Part shown: positions 42,780 through 51,359 of the stretch, in pieces | Layout of the letters: each line of letters begins with the position of its first letter | Numbering within the stretch: position 1 is the first letter of the stretch | Assembly (NCBI RefSeq): GCF_003233845.1 | Contig: NZ_QKRB01000028.1 | Location: 1 to 64,000, forward strand | From: Paenibacillus sambharensis | Lineage (GTDB): Bacteria > Bacillota > Bacilli > Paenibacillales > Paenibacillaceae | Direction of reading: 5' to 3' | DNA length: 64,000 nucleotides | Program-made: the position numbers and the translations under genes | The notes under the pieces: generated by a model | Database searches by the model: none | Told to the model about the DNA's origin: nothing | Seen by the model: the letters and a program-made list of their open reading frames with translations, nothing else

Positions 42780-44057
42780 TTACTGTTTTGCCGCAGGCTG
42801 TGGCTTAGCATAGACATAGGAACGCAGATCATCTCCAGTCTTGGCTTTCCAGACAATAAGGTTATACGGATTGCTCCAGTCGATCAGCTCCGGTGTGCCG
42901 AACATCTGGTGAAGCCGGTTGCTGTTGAAGATTACTGAGCCGTCCCGGTCAACAAACAGCCCGTCTACCCACAGCATACGGTCATCCGAGACAAAGTCCT
43001 GAAAGGTTCGGGTTTGCGGGTCATAGTATCCGATCCCTTGTCCTTCAAGCATGGTATACCAGATATTGCCCTGGTTATCCGCATACATTCCGTCACTGTT
43101 GCTTCCCTTGCTGCCGATGGCTCTGACTTCGGACGCAACGTCTTCCAGAGGAAGATTGAAGTTGTTGAGCACAGCGGTCGGTATCGCGTACAGGTTGCGT
43201 CCCGTAAGCGGCGTATAATACAGAGCCAAACGGTCTGCGGACAATGCGATTCCATCTACACCAGTCTGCACAGGCTTATCTTCCTGAACAGGATGTCCGG
43301 CAATGGAGAACCTGAACCCCGGATAAGGCTGAGTGCTTTCGTGGCGGTCCAGTACACGGCGAAATTCTCCTGTCTTCATATTGTAGACGATCAGCCCGGC
43401 TCTGACTGTCCCGGGAACAGTATTGCCGGAGTCACTAATGTAGACATAGCCGTTCCGGTTATCCACGACCAGATCGTTCAGCATGGAGGTGTCATACGGC
43501 GCAATATCGTTCGGAATTTTGATGGAGTCGACGAGCTTGTTGGCTGTCAGATCCCAGATGACGATCTTCTGGGCGCCCTCTTCAGAGGGAGCGCCGTTCA
43601 AATGCCCCTGATCCAGCATCCACATACGGTTCCGTTCATCGATTTCATATCCCAGCACATGCTGAAGCATGTCAGAATTGCCTGCCTCGTTCCACTCCCA
43701 GCTTGGATAGGCCTCCAGCAGAGGCTTCCCGTCTTTCATAACGATCTTATTCATGGTTGCCGGTATGCCTTCTGCTCTGCGGGGAACGGAGACGTAAGTG
43801 TTTCCGTCTTCATCTGTCTTGATCCCGGCGGGCAGCGCCTTCTTCCAATATTCATTCTGCTCAAATTCGCGCTCCATCTCCGGGTCGGCGAAATTCCAGT
43901 CGAGATGGTTCCAATGATACATGATTTCATATTGCCCGTAGCCCGTCATCCGGTCCTCCTTCGCTGCAGCGGCCGGTTCAGGGGACATTGAGGCAGCGCC
44001 CAGCACGACAGAGGTCAGGGAAACAGCAAGCAGTGTGGACAGTCGATTTCTCTTCAA
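42780..44057 (-). CDS. Secreted major royal jelly (Yellow)-family protein
   Basis: The 425-residue protein has a signal peptide (LSTLLAVSLTSVVLGAASMSPEPAAAA) and a six-bladed propeller of the MRJP/Yellow family. Its motifs include VPRRAEGIPATMNKIV, RNRMWMLDQGHLNG, MLNDLVVDNRNGYVYISDSG, VDGIALSADRLALYYTPLTGR and GSKGSNSDGMYADNQGNIWY. Family proteins bind amines or act as regucalcin-like enzymes; the bacterial role is not established. ATG 44057 is preceded by AAGGAGGTACAAG. It is the only minus-strand gene between rpiA and the right edge. Confidence 0.85.
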   Translation of the reverse strand: MKRNRLSTLLAVSLTSVVLGAASMSPEPAAAAKEDRMTGYGQYEIMYHWNHLDWNFADPEMEREFEQNEYWKKALPAGIKTDEDGNTYVSVPRRAEGIPATMNKIVMKDGKPLLEAYPSWEWNEAGNSDMLQHVLGYEIDERNRMWMLDQGHLNGAPSEEGAQKIVIWDLTANKLVDSIKIPNDIAPYDTSMLNDLVVDNRNGYVYISDSGNTVPGTVRAGLIVYNMKTGEFRRVLDRHESTQPYPGFRFSIAGHPVQEDKPVQTGVDGIALSADRLALYYTPLTGRNLYAIPTAVLNNFNLPLEDVASEVRAIGSKGSNSDGMYADNQGNIWYTMLEGQGIGYYDPQTRTFQDFVSDDRMLWVDGLFVDRDGSVIFNSNRLHQMFGTPELIDWSNPYNLIVWKAKTGDDLRSYVYAKPQPAAKQ

Positions 44058-44226
44058 CTCTTGTACCTCCTTAAAGGTAAATGTACCGGATCAGCCGACT
44101 AAGTACAGTCATAATTTACAGCCGATTCCATATCATGATTACCACTTGGGCAGGAGACGAAACAGGATGTTTAGATTATACTTAGGAATAGATTGGTAAG
44201 TATGGATGGAGAAGAGAGGGGCTGTC

Positions 44227-44301
44227 ATGCTTAAATACATGCTCTGTTTGATTAAACAAGGGAGCAAGATAGTACTGCTTAACCTGGAATCACAGGCGTG
44301 A
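44227..44301 (+). pseudogene. Nudix hydrolase N-terminal relic
   Basis: ATG 44227 after AGAGAGGGGCTGTC encodes 24 residues (LKYMLCLIKQGSKIVLLN), the usual first strand of MutT-like Nudix proteins, before TGA 44299. Nothing further of the domain remains. Confidence 0.5.
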
Positions 44302-44319
44302 TGGGATGGAGGGAACGAC

Positions 44320-44637
44320 ATGACAAAAATATTCATGTTTGTACTTAAATTCTGCTTGGGCCTTCTTCCCAGTATCTTATTGATCGCTTGGCTGCTCCGT
44401 CAGTTCCCGCATACGGGGTTAGGCCGAATCATTGGAGTCCCAATGGCAGTCCTGGTCAATGTCGTAATTGTAATCGCTGGTATCATGTTGTCCGCAAGGA
44501 TAGACGGAAAGGCGTACCAATACTTGCTGTGGACCGTTGTTGTTCTGCTTACCTTAGCAGTAACTCTGTTCTTTTACCCGCAGGATTATGGACCGCCTAT
44601 TACCGTTAAGATATGGCAGTACTTCTTCGGACAATAG
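44320..44637 (+). CDS. Small membrane protein, 105 aa
   Basis: Three membrane segments are seen (FVLKFCLGLLPSILLIAWLL, IGVPMAVLVNVVIVIAGIML and LLWTVVVLLTLAVTLFFYP). ATG 44320 follows GATGGAGGGAACGAC. The function is unknown. The following HTH gene is 53 bp downstream. Confidence 0.65.
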   Translation: MTKIFMFVLKFCLGLLPSILLIAWLLRQFPHTGLGRIIGVPMAVLVNVVIVIAGIMLSARIDGKAYQYLLWTVVVLLTLAVTLFFYPQDYGPPITVKIWQYFFGQ

Positions 44638-44690
44638 TCGGAGTGAATGGTCGTTCAACAATAACAAATAAGAAGACAAGGGGAGTACGG

Positions 44691-45074
44691 ATGAGAACGA
44701 ATCGAAACATAGGGATCATAGCGGCCAGCCTTATCCTTGGCGGCTGTATCGTTACGGCGGCACTCATAAACCAGAATGAAACGGTGCAAGAGAAGCGGAC
44801 AGCACAGGTGCAGACAGACTCCTCTTCCGCTCAGCTCCTGACAATGGAGGAAGCTGCGGCATACCTGGGGATAACGGAAGGCGACATCAGGCGGATTATT
44901 TCTATTGAGAGCAGTATGATGCAGGGCAGCAGTGATATTGTGCTTGAGGGAATGATGCTACCGTATATATGGATTAAAGACCGTCATTATTTTCACAAAG
45001 AGTCTCTGCAGAAGTGGCTGATGTACGCTTCTCAAACCAGACGGACTTACGATGATAGTTACTTCAATCAGTGA
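44691..45074 (+). CDS. Membrane-anchored excisionase-like HTH protein
   Basis: The 127-residue protein starts with a membrane anchor (IGIIAASLILGGCIVTAALI), followed by a Gln/Ser spacer and a C-terminal MerR/excisionase-type helix-turn-helix: LLTMEEAAAYLGITEGDIRRII, then YIWIKDRHYFHKESLQKWL. Such domains bind DNA in Xis proteins, but a membrane-tethered form is unusual. The chosen start is ATG 44691, nine bases after GGGGAG. Confidence 0.65.
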   Translation: MRTNRNIGIIAASLILGGCIVTAALINQNETVQEKRTAQVQTDSSSAQLLTMEEAAAYLGITEGDIRRIISIESSMMQGSSDIVLEGMMLPYIWIKDRHYFHKESLQKWLMYASQTRRTYDDSYFNQ

Positions 45075-45077
45075 AGA

Positions 45078-45296
45078 GGAACGGCAAGAAGGAGATTAGA
45101 CAAGGCATTTGGGCACCTAGGGGTGCATAAAGTCGTCGGCATGTGTAATTCCCATAATGTCCGTTCCGCAGCACTGATGGAGAAGATCGGAATGACAAGA
45201 GAAGGCGTTTTCCGGGAAGAGCTGTGGTGGAACAACCAGTGGACAGATCAGTATTATTACTCGATATTGGAGCGGGAATATGTACTGCTGGTCTGA
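45078..45296 (+). pseudogene. C-terminal fragment of a RimJ/RimL GNAT
   Basis: After the HTH stop the same frame is open to TGA 45294. It encodes the classic C-terminal half of a RimJ/RimL acetyltransferase (LGVHKVVGMCNSHNVRSAALMEKIGMTREG, then YYYSILEREY). The N-terminal half and start are missing. The RBS-like AAGGAG at 45089 does not precede a start in this frame. Confidence 0.75.
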
Positions 45297-45351
45297 TGGG
45301 AGAACAAGTGACTATGAATATGAACATCATCAAGCGAGTGGGAGAATAGAG

Positions 45352-45834
45352 ATGATACGCGAGTTTAAAGACAAGACAGATGCAGAGTACATAATGGAGT
45401 CGCACTGGAGGATTTACAGTAAGGAGTATCAGTATGATTATACGTTTAAGCAGTTCATCTCAGAAATCGTTACACATTTTTTGGAGAACCGTAACCCTGT
45501 ACGGGAACAGATGTGGATTGTCGACGAAGATGGTTTGCGGCATGGCTCAATTGGCATTGTGGATGCGGGTGACCGCACAGCACAGCTGCGGTGGTTTCTT
45601 ATCGAGCCGGAAAGACGGGGTAAGGGATACGGGACAGCACTCATTGAGCAGGCCATTCAGTATTGTAAATCGGTACAAAGCTACAACCGCATCATACTAT
45701 GGACAAACCATGCTTTAACCCATGCGAGAGCGTTGTACGCAAGGTACGGCTTTCATATTGCAGAAACCCGTATGGTTAATCTGTCGCAGCAAGACATGTT
45801 GGAAGAGAAATGGATGCTGGAGCTTGAATCATAA
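45352..45834 (+). CDS. GNAT acetyltransferase
   Basis: This 160-residue GNAT opens with EFKDKTDAEYIMESHWRIYSKEYQYD, a pattern typical of GNATs related to MarR-GNAT fusions. It contains the strand AQLRWFLIEPERRGKGYGTALI (motif A, R-R-G-K-G-Y-G), and ends with HARALYARYGFHIAET. ATG 45352 is chosen over the frame start at 45280. A terminator follows at 45898. Substrate unknown. Confidence 0.88.
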   Translation: MIREFKDKTDAEYIMESHWRIYSKEYQYDYTFKQFISEIVTHFLENRNPVREQMWIVDEDGLRHGSIGIVDAGDRTAQLRWFLIEPERRGKGYGTALIEQAIQYCKSVQSYNRIILWTNHALTHARALYARYGFHIAETRMVNLSQQDMLEEKWMLELES

Positions 45835-45897
45835 AATGACCGCTTGCTCAAAGCCATCTTACGACAGGAAGAGATAAGCATATTCGTACGATTTATT

Positions 45898-45939
45898 AGA
45901 GGATTCGAGGCTTCAGCGGCTTCGCAATCCTCTTCTTTT
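45898..45939 (+). terminator. Rho-independent terminator
   Basis: AGAGGATT pairs with AATCCTCT around an inner GCTTCAGCGGC-type loop and is followed by TCTTTTGGGTTT. Confidence 0.65.
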
Positions 45940-45977
45940 GGGTTTCCAGATTTTAGCTGTGGAGTTATAATGGAAGG

Positions 45978-46493
45978 ATGTTGAAACTTATAATCATGGT
46001 TGGAAGCAAAAGCAGAATGGTGAGTGCTTTACCTTTTACGGCGATGTTGTTGATTGTTCTGATTGCGGCAGGTTGTTCGGGAGAGAACAGTAGGGAAACC
46101 GAGCGATTTAATGACCGTAGTCTAAAATTCAAGCTGTTAGATTCCAGGCAAAACGATGCTTTAGCAAGCTATACACTGCAGGTTAAGAATGAAGGGCTGT
46201 TCACAGTTCGTCACTTAAGGATGTATATTGATTATCCTATTCTTACGGAAACAGGCAGTATGTATAATCCGTATAAACTGGAAGGCGATGCTGAGGGAAC
46301 AGGTCCCTATCATCTTGAACCGGGTGACGAAATCACCTACAGATTTATTACCCCTGTTTATGAAGTGTTTGGCGAGAAGGGATTGGACTATGATAATCCG
46401 AGCATTGAATTAAAGGGGGTCGTACTGGAAGGCGATTCCGAGATACCATTTACAATTACGGGCGGAATGGCACTCTTGACACAGACCGAGTGA
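45978..46493 (+). CDS. Lipoprotein of unknown function
   Basis: The 171-residue protein has a signal ending in lipobox IAAGC (near residue 34). The mature domain contains YTLQVKNEGLFTVRHLRMYIDYPI and YHLEPGDEITYRFITPVYEVF, a beta-sandwich look. ATG 45978 has a GGAG 14 bases upstream; ATG 45996 is an alternative. The family is not recognised. Confidence 0.6.
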   Translation: MLKLIIMVGSKSRMVSALPFTAMLLIVLIAAGCSGENSRETERFNDRSLKFKLLDSRQNDALASYTLQVKNEGLFTVRHLRMYIDYPILTETGSMYNPYKLEGDAEGTGPYHLEPGDEITYRFITPVYEVFGEKGLDYDNPSIELKGVVLEGDSEIPFTITGGMALLTQTE

Positions 46494-46530
46494 TTAAATG
46501 AAGAATTAGGGCAGAGGAGCTTGGACAAGG

Positions 46531-46920
46531 ATGATAATTCGTAACTATCACTCCAATGATCTCGAAGCATTAACGGAGCTGATGGCTGATTTGGGGTATC
46601 CAACCGACATGGTGAGTATGGAGTACCGAATGGAGATAATCCAGTCGAGCCCGACGAACTTTACTTTTGTCGCTGAAGATAATGGTCACGATGTGGGCAT
46701 GATCGTAGTTCGTGAAGTGTATTATTATGAGGATGATGGAGCATCCGCCCAGCTATCTGCGTTAGTAGCCAAGCAGGAGCATCAAGGTAAAGGAATCGGC
46801 CGGGCGCTGGTCCGTTATGTTGAGAGCTGGGCATTGGAGAGAGGAATAAAGGTACTCACGTTAACAAGCGGTATTAAGGAAGAGCGGGTCAATTCAAGCA
46901 TTATTGATAAACGAGTTTAA
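46531..46920 (+). CDS. GNAT acetyltransferase, C-terminus abnormal
   Basis: This 129-residue GNAT has motif A intact (LVAKQEHQGKGIGRALVRYVE) and the following strand IKVLTLTSGIKEERVN. It ends abruptly in SSIIDKRV where family members continue with a Phe-Tyr-x-x-x-Gly-[YF] segment, so the last strand is missing. It may be a recent truncation. ATG 46531 is preceded by AGAGGAGCTTGG. Confidence 0.75.
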   Translation: MIIRNYHSNDLEALTELMADLGYPTDMVSMEYRMEIIQSSPTNFTFVAEDNGHDVGMIVVREVYYYEDDGASAQLSALVAKQEHQGKGIGRALVRYVESWALERGIKVLTLTSGIKEERVNSSIIDKRV

Positions 46921-46964
46921 CCGCATATGGAAGCTAGGCAATATTTCTCTGGGGAGTGATGTAG

Positions 46965-47447
46965 ATGAATGAGAAGATTTCATTACTATATGACTACAAC
47001 ATTTGGGCCAACGACAGGGTTGTACATCATATTAAGTCACTGCCAAACGAAGTATTCTGCAGGGAAGTCAACCTGGGCTTCACATCTATAGCCGAACTCA
47101 TAAGTCATATTGCTACAGCTGACGGGTTGTGGTTAGCAAGAATTAAAGGGGAGAGTCCATCCACAGCTGTACTATTCAAGGATATTGCAGAAGCTAGTAG
47201 TCATTTTAACCAATTACAAGCGCAAATTCGCGAGTATCTATTATCCGTTAAGGATGTTGATCAGCAAATAACGTATACAAACACAAGAGGACATGAGTGC
47301 CAGAATTCAGTTTCAGAGATCATCCAGCACATAATAAACCATGGCACCTATCATAGGGGCAACATCTCAACCATTCTGAGATCTATCGGTTATGAAGGCG
47401 TATTAACGGATTATATGGCCTTCTTGTGGATGAAGGAAGGGAGTTGA
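46965..47447 (+). CDS. DinB-family protein
   Basis: This 160-residue DinB-fold protein is a four-helix bundle with the metal ligands in ELISHIATADGLW (first His near residue 48) and in HIINHGTYHRGN (two His). The N-terminal LYDYNIWANDRVVHHI is also typical. Members are metal-dependent thiol-S-transferases or hydrolases, some using bacillithiol. ATG 46965 follows GGGGAGTGATGTAG. Confidence 0.85.
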   Translation: MNEKISLLYDYNIWANDRVVHHIKSLPNEVFCREVNLGFTSIAELISHIATADGLWLARIKGESPSTAVLFKDIAEASSHFNQLQAQIREYLLSVKDVDQQITYTNTRGHECQNSVSEIIQHIINHGTYHRGNISTILRSIGYEGVLTDYMAFLWMKEGS

Positions 47448-47451
47448 AGCA

Positions 47452-47619
47452 GTGGAGCTCGTAATCATTGTTTTGCTGCTGGTGGTCTGCTATCTTTTAT
47501 TGGACATCAGAAGCCGCTTGCCTGTTAAGGATCATGTAGAAGAAGCATTGAAGCGGGATAGGAAGCTAAGAGATGCTGAAGAGCGGAAGCGTGGTCAATC
47601 ACAGGTGCGGCATGACTAA
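47452..47619 (+). CDS. Very small single-TM protein
   Basis: GTG 47452, eight bases after GGGAG, starts a 55-residue protein. Its N-terminal helix is ELVIIVLLLVVCYLLLDI and its tail is charged and helical (HVEEALKRDRKLRDAEERKRG). It is 4 bp after the DinB stop and overlaps the next gene by eight bases, so it is likely translated in the same operon. Function unknown. Confidence 0.6.
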   Translation: MELVIIVLLLVVCYLLLDIRSRLPVKDHVEEALKRDRKLRDAEERKRGQSQVRHD

Positions 47620-47935
47620 GCCGTTACAGGTTGTTCTGGAGCTAGCCCGTATACTGGTTATGCTGGTCATATTCGTCACCTTACTCGGATGGTTGGGTAG
47701 AAATCTGTATAGCTCCCTGTTCAGCTGGGAAGAGAGCTTCAATATGTACTTGACGGCAGGTAATTTCCTGTTATTCTTTGTCGCATACCGAACGAAGCTG
47801 CAATTTGGCGGATGGTATAAATCACAGATGAACAGGCGACTCTCAAGACCGGCTATATATATCCTGCTAAGTATAACGGCTGTGTTGTATTTGATTCCGC
47901 CAGCCATTGTAATTTACCGGAACTTGACTGGTTAA
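47612..47935 (+). CDS. Small membrane protein, 107 aa
   Basis: Three hydrophobic segments are visible (ILVMLVIFVTLLGWLG, MYLTAGNFLLFFVAYRT and AIYILLSITAVLYLIPPAIVIY). ATG 47612 overlaps the preceding stop (ATGACTAA), with CAGGTG upstream. No family is recognised. Confidence 0.6.
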   Translation: MTKPLQVVLELARILVMLVIFVTLLGWLGRNLYSSLFSWEESFNMYLTAGNFLLFFVAYRTKLQFGGWYKSQMNRRLSRPAIYILLSITAVLYLIPPAIVIYRNLTG

Positions 47936-47960
47936 ACCTAAATAAGAGAGGGGGCCAGCG

Positions 47961-48680
47961 ATGCATATATCCAGGAATGTCGATAATCGTGGTGTTGGTA
48001 TTCACTACATAGATTCAATAGACGGTTCGGACCCTTCACTCATACCTTTAGTGATAAGCCCTGGTTTGTCAGAGACGGCTGAGGAATACTTAGAGCTGCT
48101 TGAACATATGCGGCCTCGGCGATGTGTCGTATTATCTTATCGGGGAAGAGGAGGCAGCGACACTCCTGTTGCTGGATACAATCTGGCTGATCATATTACA
48201 GATCTTGCATCAGTAATCAGGGAAGCGGGACTTGAGCGCTATCATATGATGGGTTATTCGCGGGGAGTGTCTTATGCACTTGGCTATGTACTTGAACATC
48301 AAGAACAAGTTCACTCACTCATCATTGAAGATTACCCGGCTGAGCACAAACAAATGCCTGATGGTTGGGCGGAGGATTACATCCATAATTATCTCATCCC
48401 CTACTATCGAACAGACAATATACGTCCGGAAGCTGTATGGGGAATCCAAAGGGAATCAACCCAGCAGCAGTTGGATAAGGAGCTTGATCTACCGGTTCTC
48501 GTACAGAAGGGGAAGCTGGAGGGCAGTCTTCTGAATGAAGAACATATCCAAGGTTTTAAAGAAATTTATCAGAATGTTGTGATTAAAGAGTACTATCACT
48601 CCGGTCATGATATCAGAAGCTCTGAAAAGTTGGCTCTCTATCAGGACATTAAGGATTTTCTGGCTGGTGTTGAGAAGTGA
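47961..48680 (+). CDS. Alpha/beta-fold hydrolase
   Basis: The 239-residue hydrolase has PLVISPGLSETAEEYLELL near the N-terminus and RRCVVLSYRGRGGSDTP. The nucleophile elbow is MMGYSRGVSYALGY (Ser), and the C-terminal histidine is in EYYHSGHDIRSS. It belongs to the general alpha/beta hydrolase group, with an esterase- or lactonase-like layout; substrate unknown. ATG 47961 follows GAGAGGGGGCCAGC. Confidence 0.88.
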   Translation: MHISRNVDNRGVGIHYIDSIDGSDPSLIPLVISPGLSETAEEYLELLEHMRPRRCVVLSYRGRGGSDTPVAGYNLADHITDLASVIREAGLERYHMMGYSRGVSYALGYVLEHQEQVHSLIIEDYPAEHKQMPDGWAEDYIHNYLIPYYRTDNIRPEAVWGIQRESTQQQLDKELDLPVLVQKGKLEGSLLNEEHIQGFKEIYQNVVIKEYYHSGHDIRSSEKLALYQDIKDFLAGVEK

Positions 48681-48743
48681 CAAGAATAGTGTGAAGCAGA
48701 AGGTCAATCACGAGTTTCTATCTTAAATATAGGGAGCACCGTT

Positions 48744-49106
48744 ATGATAAGACGATTTCACCATGCGCAAATTACAATACCCAGGGGCCAAGAGGAAGAA
48801 GCAAGAAGCTTCTACTGTGGAATACTTGGGTTGCCGGAGATCAGTAAACCGGTCTCGTTAGCCGGCAGGGGAGGTCTATGGCTTCAGGTTGGAGACCAAG
48901 AGCTTCATATTGGGACAGAAGATGGAGTGGATCGTTATCAGACGAAGGCCCATCTGGCATATGAAGTAGAGGACATTCAAGAGGTTAGAAGACTTCTAAG
49001 TAATAATGGAATCGAAATGCTGGAAGCCATCCCTATACCAGGTTTTGAAAGATTCGAATTCAGAGATCCTTTCGGCAATAGAGTGGAATGTATTCAACCC
49101 GTATAA
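48744..49106 (+). CDS. VOC-family protein
   Basis: This 120-residue VOC protein has RRFHHAQITIPRGQEEEARSFYCGILGL, then GLWLQVGDQELHIGTEDG and the C-terminal metal-ligand strand FRDPFGNRVECIQPV. It resembles small dioxygenase or thiol-transferase-like members. ATG 48744 follows AGGGAGCACCGTT. Substrate unknown. Confidence 0.88.
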   Translation: MIRRFHHAQITIPRGQEEEARSFYCGILGLPEISKPVSLAGRGGLWLQVGDQELHIGTEDGVDRYQTKAHLAYEVEDIQEVRRLLSNNGIEMLEAIPIPGFERFEFRDPFGNRVECIQPV

Positions 49107-49140
49107 GCGTTATTATTGAGAGAAAAAGGGAGTCAGAAAT

Positions 49141-49416
49141 ATGAAAGAGCAGCAGATTAAGAAATGGGAGAAGACAAGGGCTAAAGGATTGAGAAAATTT
49201 GTTTTATTTGACGGAGTGTTAGGCTGGGGTATTCCAACCGCTTTTTTATATACCTTGATCGTTACTTTTATGGATAGAAAGGCATTAGTGTTTGATGGTG
49301 AAATTCTCGAGCGTCTATTAATAGCGCTTGTTCTATTCCCTATCGGTGGTATTCTGTACGGTATTTGGGTCTGGAAATGGACAGAGAGGAATTACCGCAA
49401 AGCAATGGGAGAGTGA
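49141..49416 (+). CDS. Small membrane protein, 91 aa
   Basis: It has two membrane segments (FVLFDGVLGWGIPTAFLYTLIVTF and LLIALVLFPIGGILYGIWVWKW) with basic ends. ATG 49141 follows AAAGGGAGTCAGAAAT. Function unknown. Confidence 0.6.
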   Translation: MKEQQIKKWEKTRAKGLRKFVLFDGVLGWGIPTAFLYTLIVTFMDRKALVFDGEILERLLIALVLFPIGGILYGIWVWKWTERNYRKAMGE

Positions 49417-49527
49417 TATGTCCTAAAGGCATCAACTGGAGAATGGCTGAGGCGTAAACATCTTGTGCAAAGGCAACGATCCATATGCTGGAGGACCAAA
49501 TTATTACGTAGTAGAGGAGATATTCTT

Positions 49528-49857
49528 ATTAAGCTACTTTTTGTTTGCAGTAAGAATAAATGGCGCAGCTTGACTGCTGAGAAGATTTTTCACGGAAAAA
49601 ACGGACTGGATGTTAAATCGGCCGGGACTGAAGAAGGGGCACGAATAAAGGTTACCGAAGGCCATATTGGATGGGCGGATATTATATTTGTCATGGAGAG
49701 AAAACATATCAGACGAATGAATCAATACTTCAGCAGATTGGTATTGGAAGGGAAACAAATTATCTGTCTGGATATTCCGGATGACTATACATTCATGGAC
49801 CCTGAACTGGTCGAAATATTGAGCACGGCAGTTTCAGAGTACGTTAGCCTTCCATAA
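49528..49857 (+). CDS. Low-molecular-weight PTPase-like protein, apparent ATT start
   Basis: This protein of about 109 residues has the phosphatase P-loop near its N-terminus (KLLFVCSKNKWRSLTAEKI: C-x5-R) and an acidic general-acid segment (IICLDIPDDYTFMDPEL). It matches the small LMW-PTP-like family of COG4551 type. ATT 49528 lies eight bases after GAGGAG exactly where relatives have Met before KLLFVCS. No ATG, GTG or TTG is suitably placed; the longer TTG 49465 frame adds unrelated residues. Either AUU initiates or the start has been lost. Confidence 0.75.
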   Translation: MKLLFVCSKNKWRSLTAEKIFHGKNGLDVKSAGTEEGARIKVTEGHIGWADIIFVMERKHIRRMNQYFSRLVLEGKQIICLDIPDDYTFMDPELVEILSTAVSEYVSLP

Positions 49858-49889
49858 ATTCTAACACCCCCTAAGAAAGGAGAACCGTC

Positions 49890-50480
49890 TTGATCATTAC
49901 TATCAGCGGGAAGAGCTGTACCGGCAAGACCTTGATGGCTCAGACGCTGCTCGAAAAGTATAAGGTTCCGTATCTATCGATCGACCACTTGAAGATGGGC
50001 TTGTACCGGGCAGACAATAACTGCGGCTTTACACCGCTGGGCAGCGATCAGTTCATTGGTGAGAAGCTGTGGCCTATCCTAAAGAGCATCATACAAACCA
50101 ATATTGAAAATAATCAGCATCTCATTATCGAGGGCTGCTATCTTCTTCCGCATCATCTTCAAGATTTCGAACCCGTCTATGCAGACAAAATCATAGCGGT
50201 CTTCCTTGGTTTCTCGGCAAGTTATATTGAGGAACAATTTCATTCCTCCATTGTAAAGCATTGCAATGTCATCGAATCAAGAATCTATCCGGAAGAAAGA
50301 ACCATCTCTAAGGTTCTTGATGAACACAAGTACTTCAGGGAGGAATGCTTGGCGTGTGGTGTTCCTTACTTCGAGATCAAGCAAGATTACGAAGTCGAAA
50401 TCAGCAATGTATATGAGTACATCGAGACAGAGAAGTGCAGGATGGAATCGGTTAAACCGGAGCAAAGTCAAGATCTGTGA
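49890..50480 (+). CDS. P-loop kinase/ATPase-like protein
   Basis: This 196-residue protein has a Walker A at the very N-terminus (TISGKSCTGKTLMAQTLLEKY). It then shows the acceptor-side segment YLSIDHLKMGLYR, a Walker B-like HLIIEGCYLLP, and EERTISKVLDEHKYF. It resembles small nucleoside or metabolite kinases. TTG 49890 is seven bases after AAAGGAGAACC. The next gene starts inside the frame's end, so the two may be coupled. Confidence 0.8.
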   Translation: MIITISGKSCTGKTLMAQTLLEKYKVPYLSIDHLKMGLYRADNNCGFTPLGSDQFIGEKLWPILKSIIQTNIENNQHLIIEGCYLLPHHLQDFEPVYADKIIAVFLGFSASYIEEQFHSSIVKHCNVIESRIYPEERTISKVLDEHKYFREECLACGVPYFEIKQDYEVEISNVYEYIETEKCRMESVKPEQSQDL

Positions 50481-50518
50481 CCCGCTCAGATACCTCATCT
50501 GCGGACAAGGAGTATGCC

Positions 50519-51319
50519 ATGAAGATTGGTGAATTGCTCGGTACAGGCAAGACTGCTAGTGTGTACAGGTGGGGGAAGTCAGAGGCTATCAAGATCTTTC
50601 ACGACCGCATGGATGATGAACGGGAGGCACACAAGGAGGCGAACAAGGCAGCGTTTGTTGACTCACTAGGTCTTCGAGTTCCACGATTTGCAGGCTGCGT
50701 TACATACGAGGGGAAAACATGCCTGGTCTATGAGGCAGTCAAAGGACCGACGATGCTCAGCCAGATCGATGCCACAGGTCCGAGCGTATCTTGTTATGCA
50801 AGGTTGATGGCCGAGCTGCAGTTTGAATTGCATCAAGTTAAGGTGGAAGCCTCCGATAATTTGAAGCTGTATTTGTCCGAACGAATCGATAACGTTGAGG
50901 AAATCACCGAGGCTGATAAACACAGGATTAACGGTATGCTTGCCCCGCTGCCGGAGGGCAATACCGTCTGCCATTATGATTTGCACCCCGGTAACATTAT
51001 TATGTCTCCACGCGGTCCCATACTCATCGATTGGATGAATGTGTTAATCGGTTGTGCGGCGGCAGATGCTGCAAGAACCTCTATGATGATTCAGTCTCGC
51101 AGCTTGCCGCCTCAAGCGTCCGGCTGGCTCACGAACTGGGAACTCCGCGAGTTATTTCACAACGAATACATAACCCGTTATATGGAGCAGTCAGGATTTC
51201 ATCGAGCTGACCTGGAAGAATGGATGCTTCCTACATTAGCGGCACGAATTAACGAGCTAGACGGCGGCGAGCGTGATGAGGTCGTCAACAAATTATTAGC
51301 CAAGTTAAAGCAGGAATAA
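50519..51319 (+). CDS. Aminoglycoside-phosphotransferase-like kinase
   Basis: This 266-residue protein-kinase-fold protein has LLGTGKTASVYRWG (Gly-rich loop), AIKIFH (Lys of the VAIK site), the catalytic loop VCHYDLHPGNII (H-x-D-x4-N) and ILIDWMNV (in place of DFG). It is an APH/choline-kinase-like phosphotransferase, possibly for an aminoglycoside, choline-type compound or small alcohol. ATG 50519 follows ACAAGGAGTATGCC. It is 38 bp after the kinase-like gene. Confidence 0.88.
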   Translation: MKIGELLGTGKTASVYRWGKSEAIKIFHDRMDDEREAHKEANKAAFVDSLGLRVPRFAGCVTYEGKTCLVYEAVKGPTMLSQIDATGPSVSCYARLMAELQFELHQVKVEASDNLKLYLSERIDNVEEITEADKHRINGMLAPLPEGNTVCHYDLHPGNIIMSPRGPILIDWMNVLIGCAAADAARTSMMIQSRSLPPQASGWLTNWELRELFHNEYITRYMEQSGFHRADLEEWMLPTLAARINELDGGERDEVVNKLLAKLKQE

Positions 51320-51359
51320 TTTGGTATTTTTATCAGGCCGGCCAGCAGGGAGTGAGCAG

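Noticed and set aside
43014-43991. 325-residue plus-strand ORF opposite the MRJP-family gene
   Set aside because: It is antisense to a gene with conserved motifs and a signal peptide, and shows no family signature or RBS.
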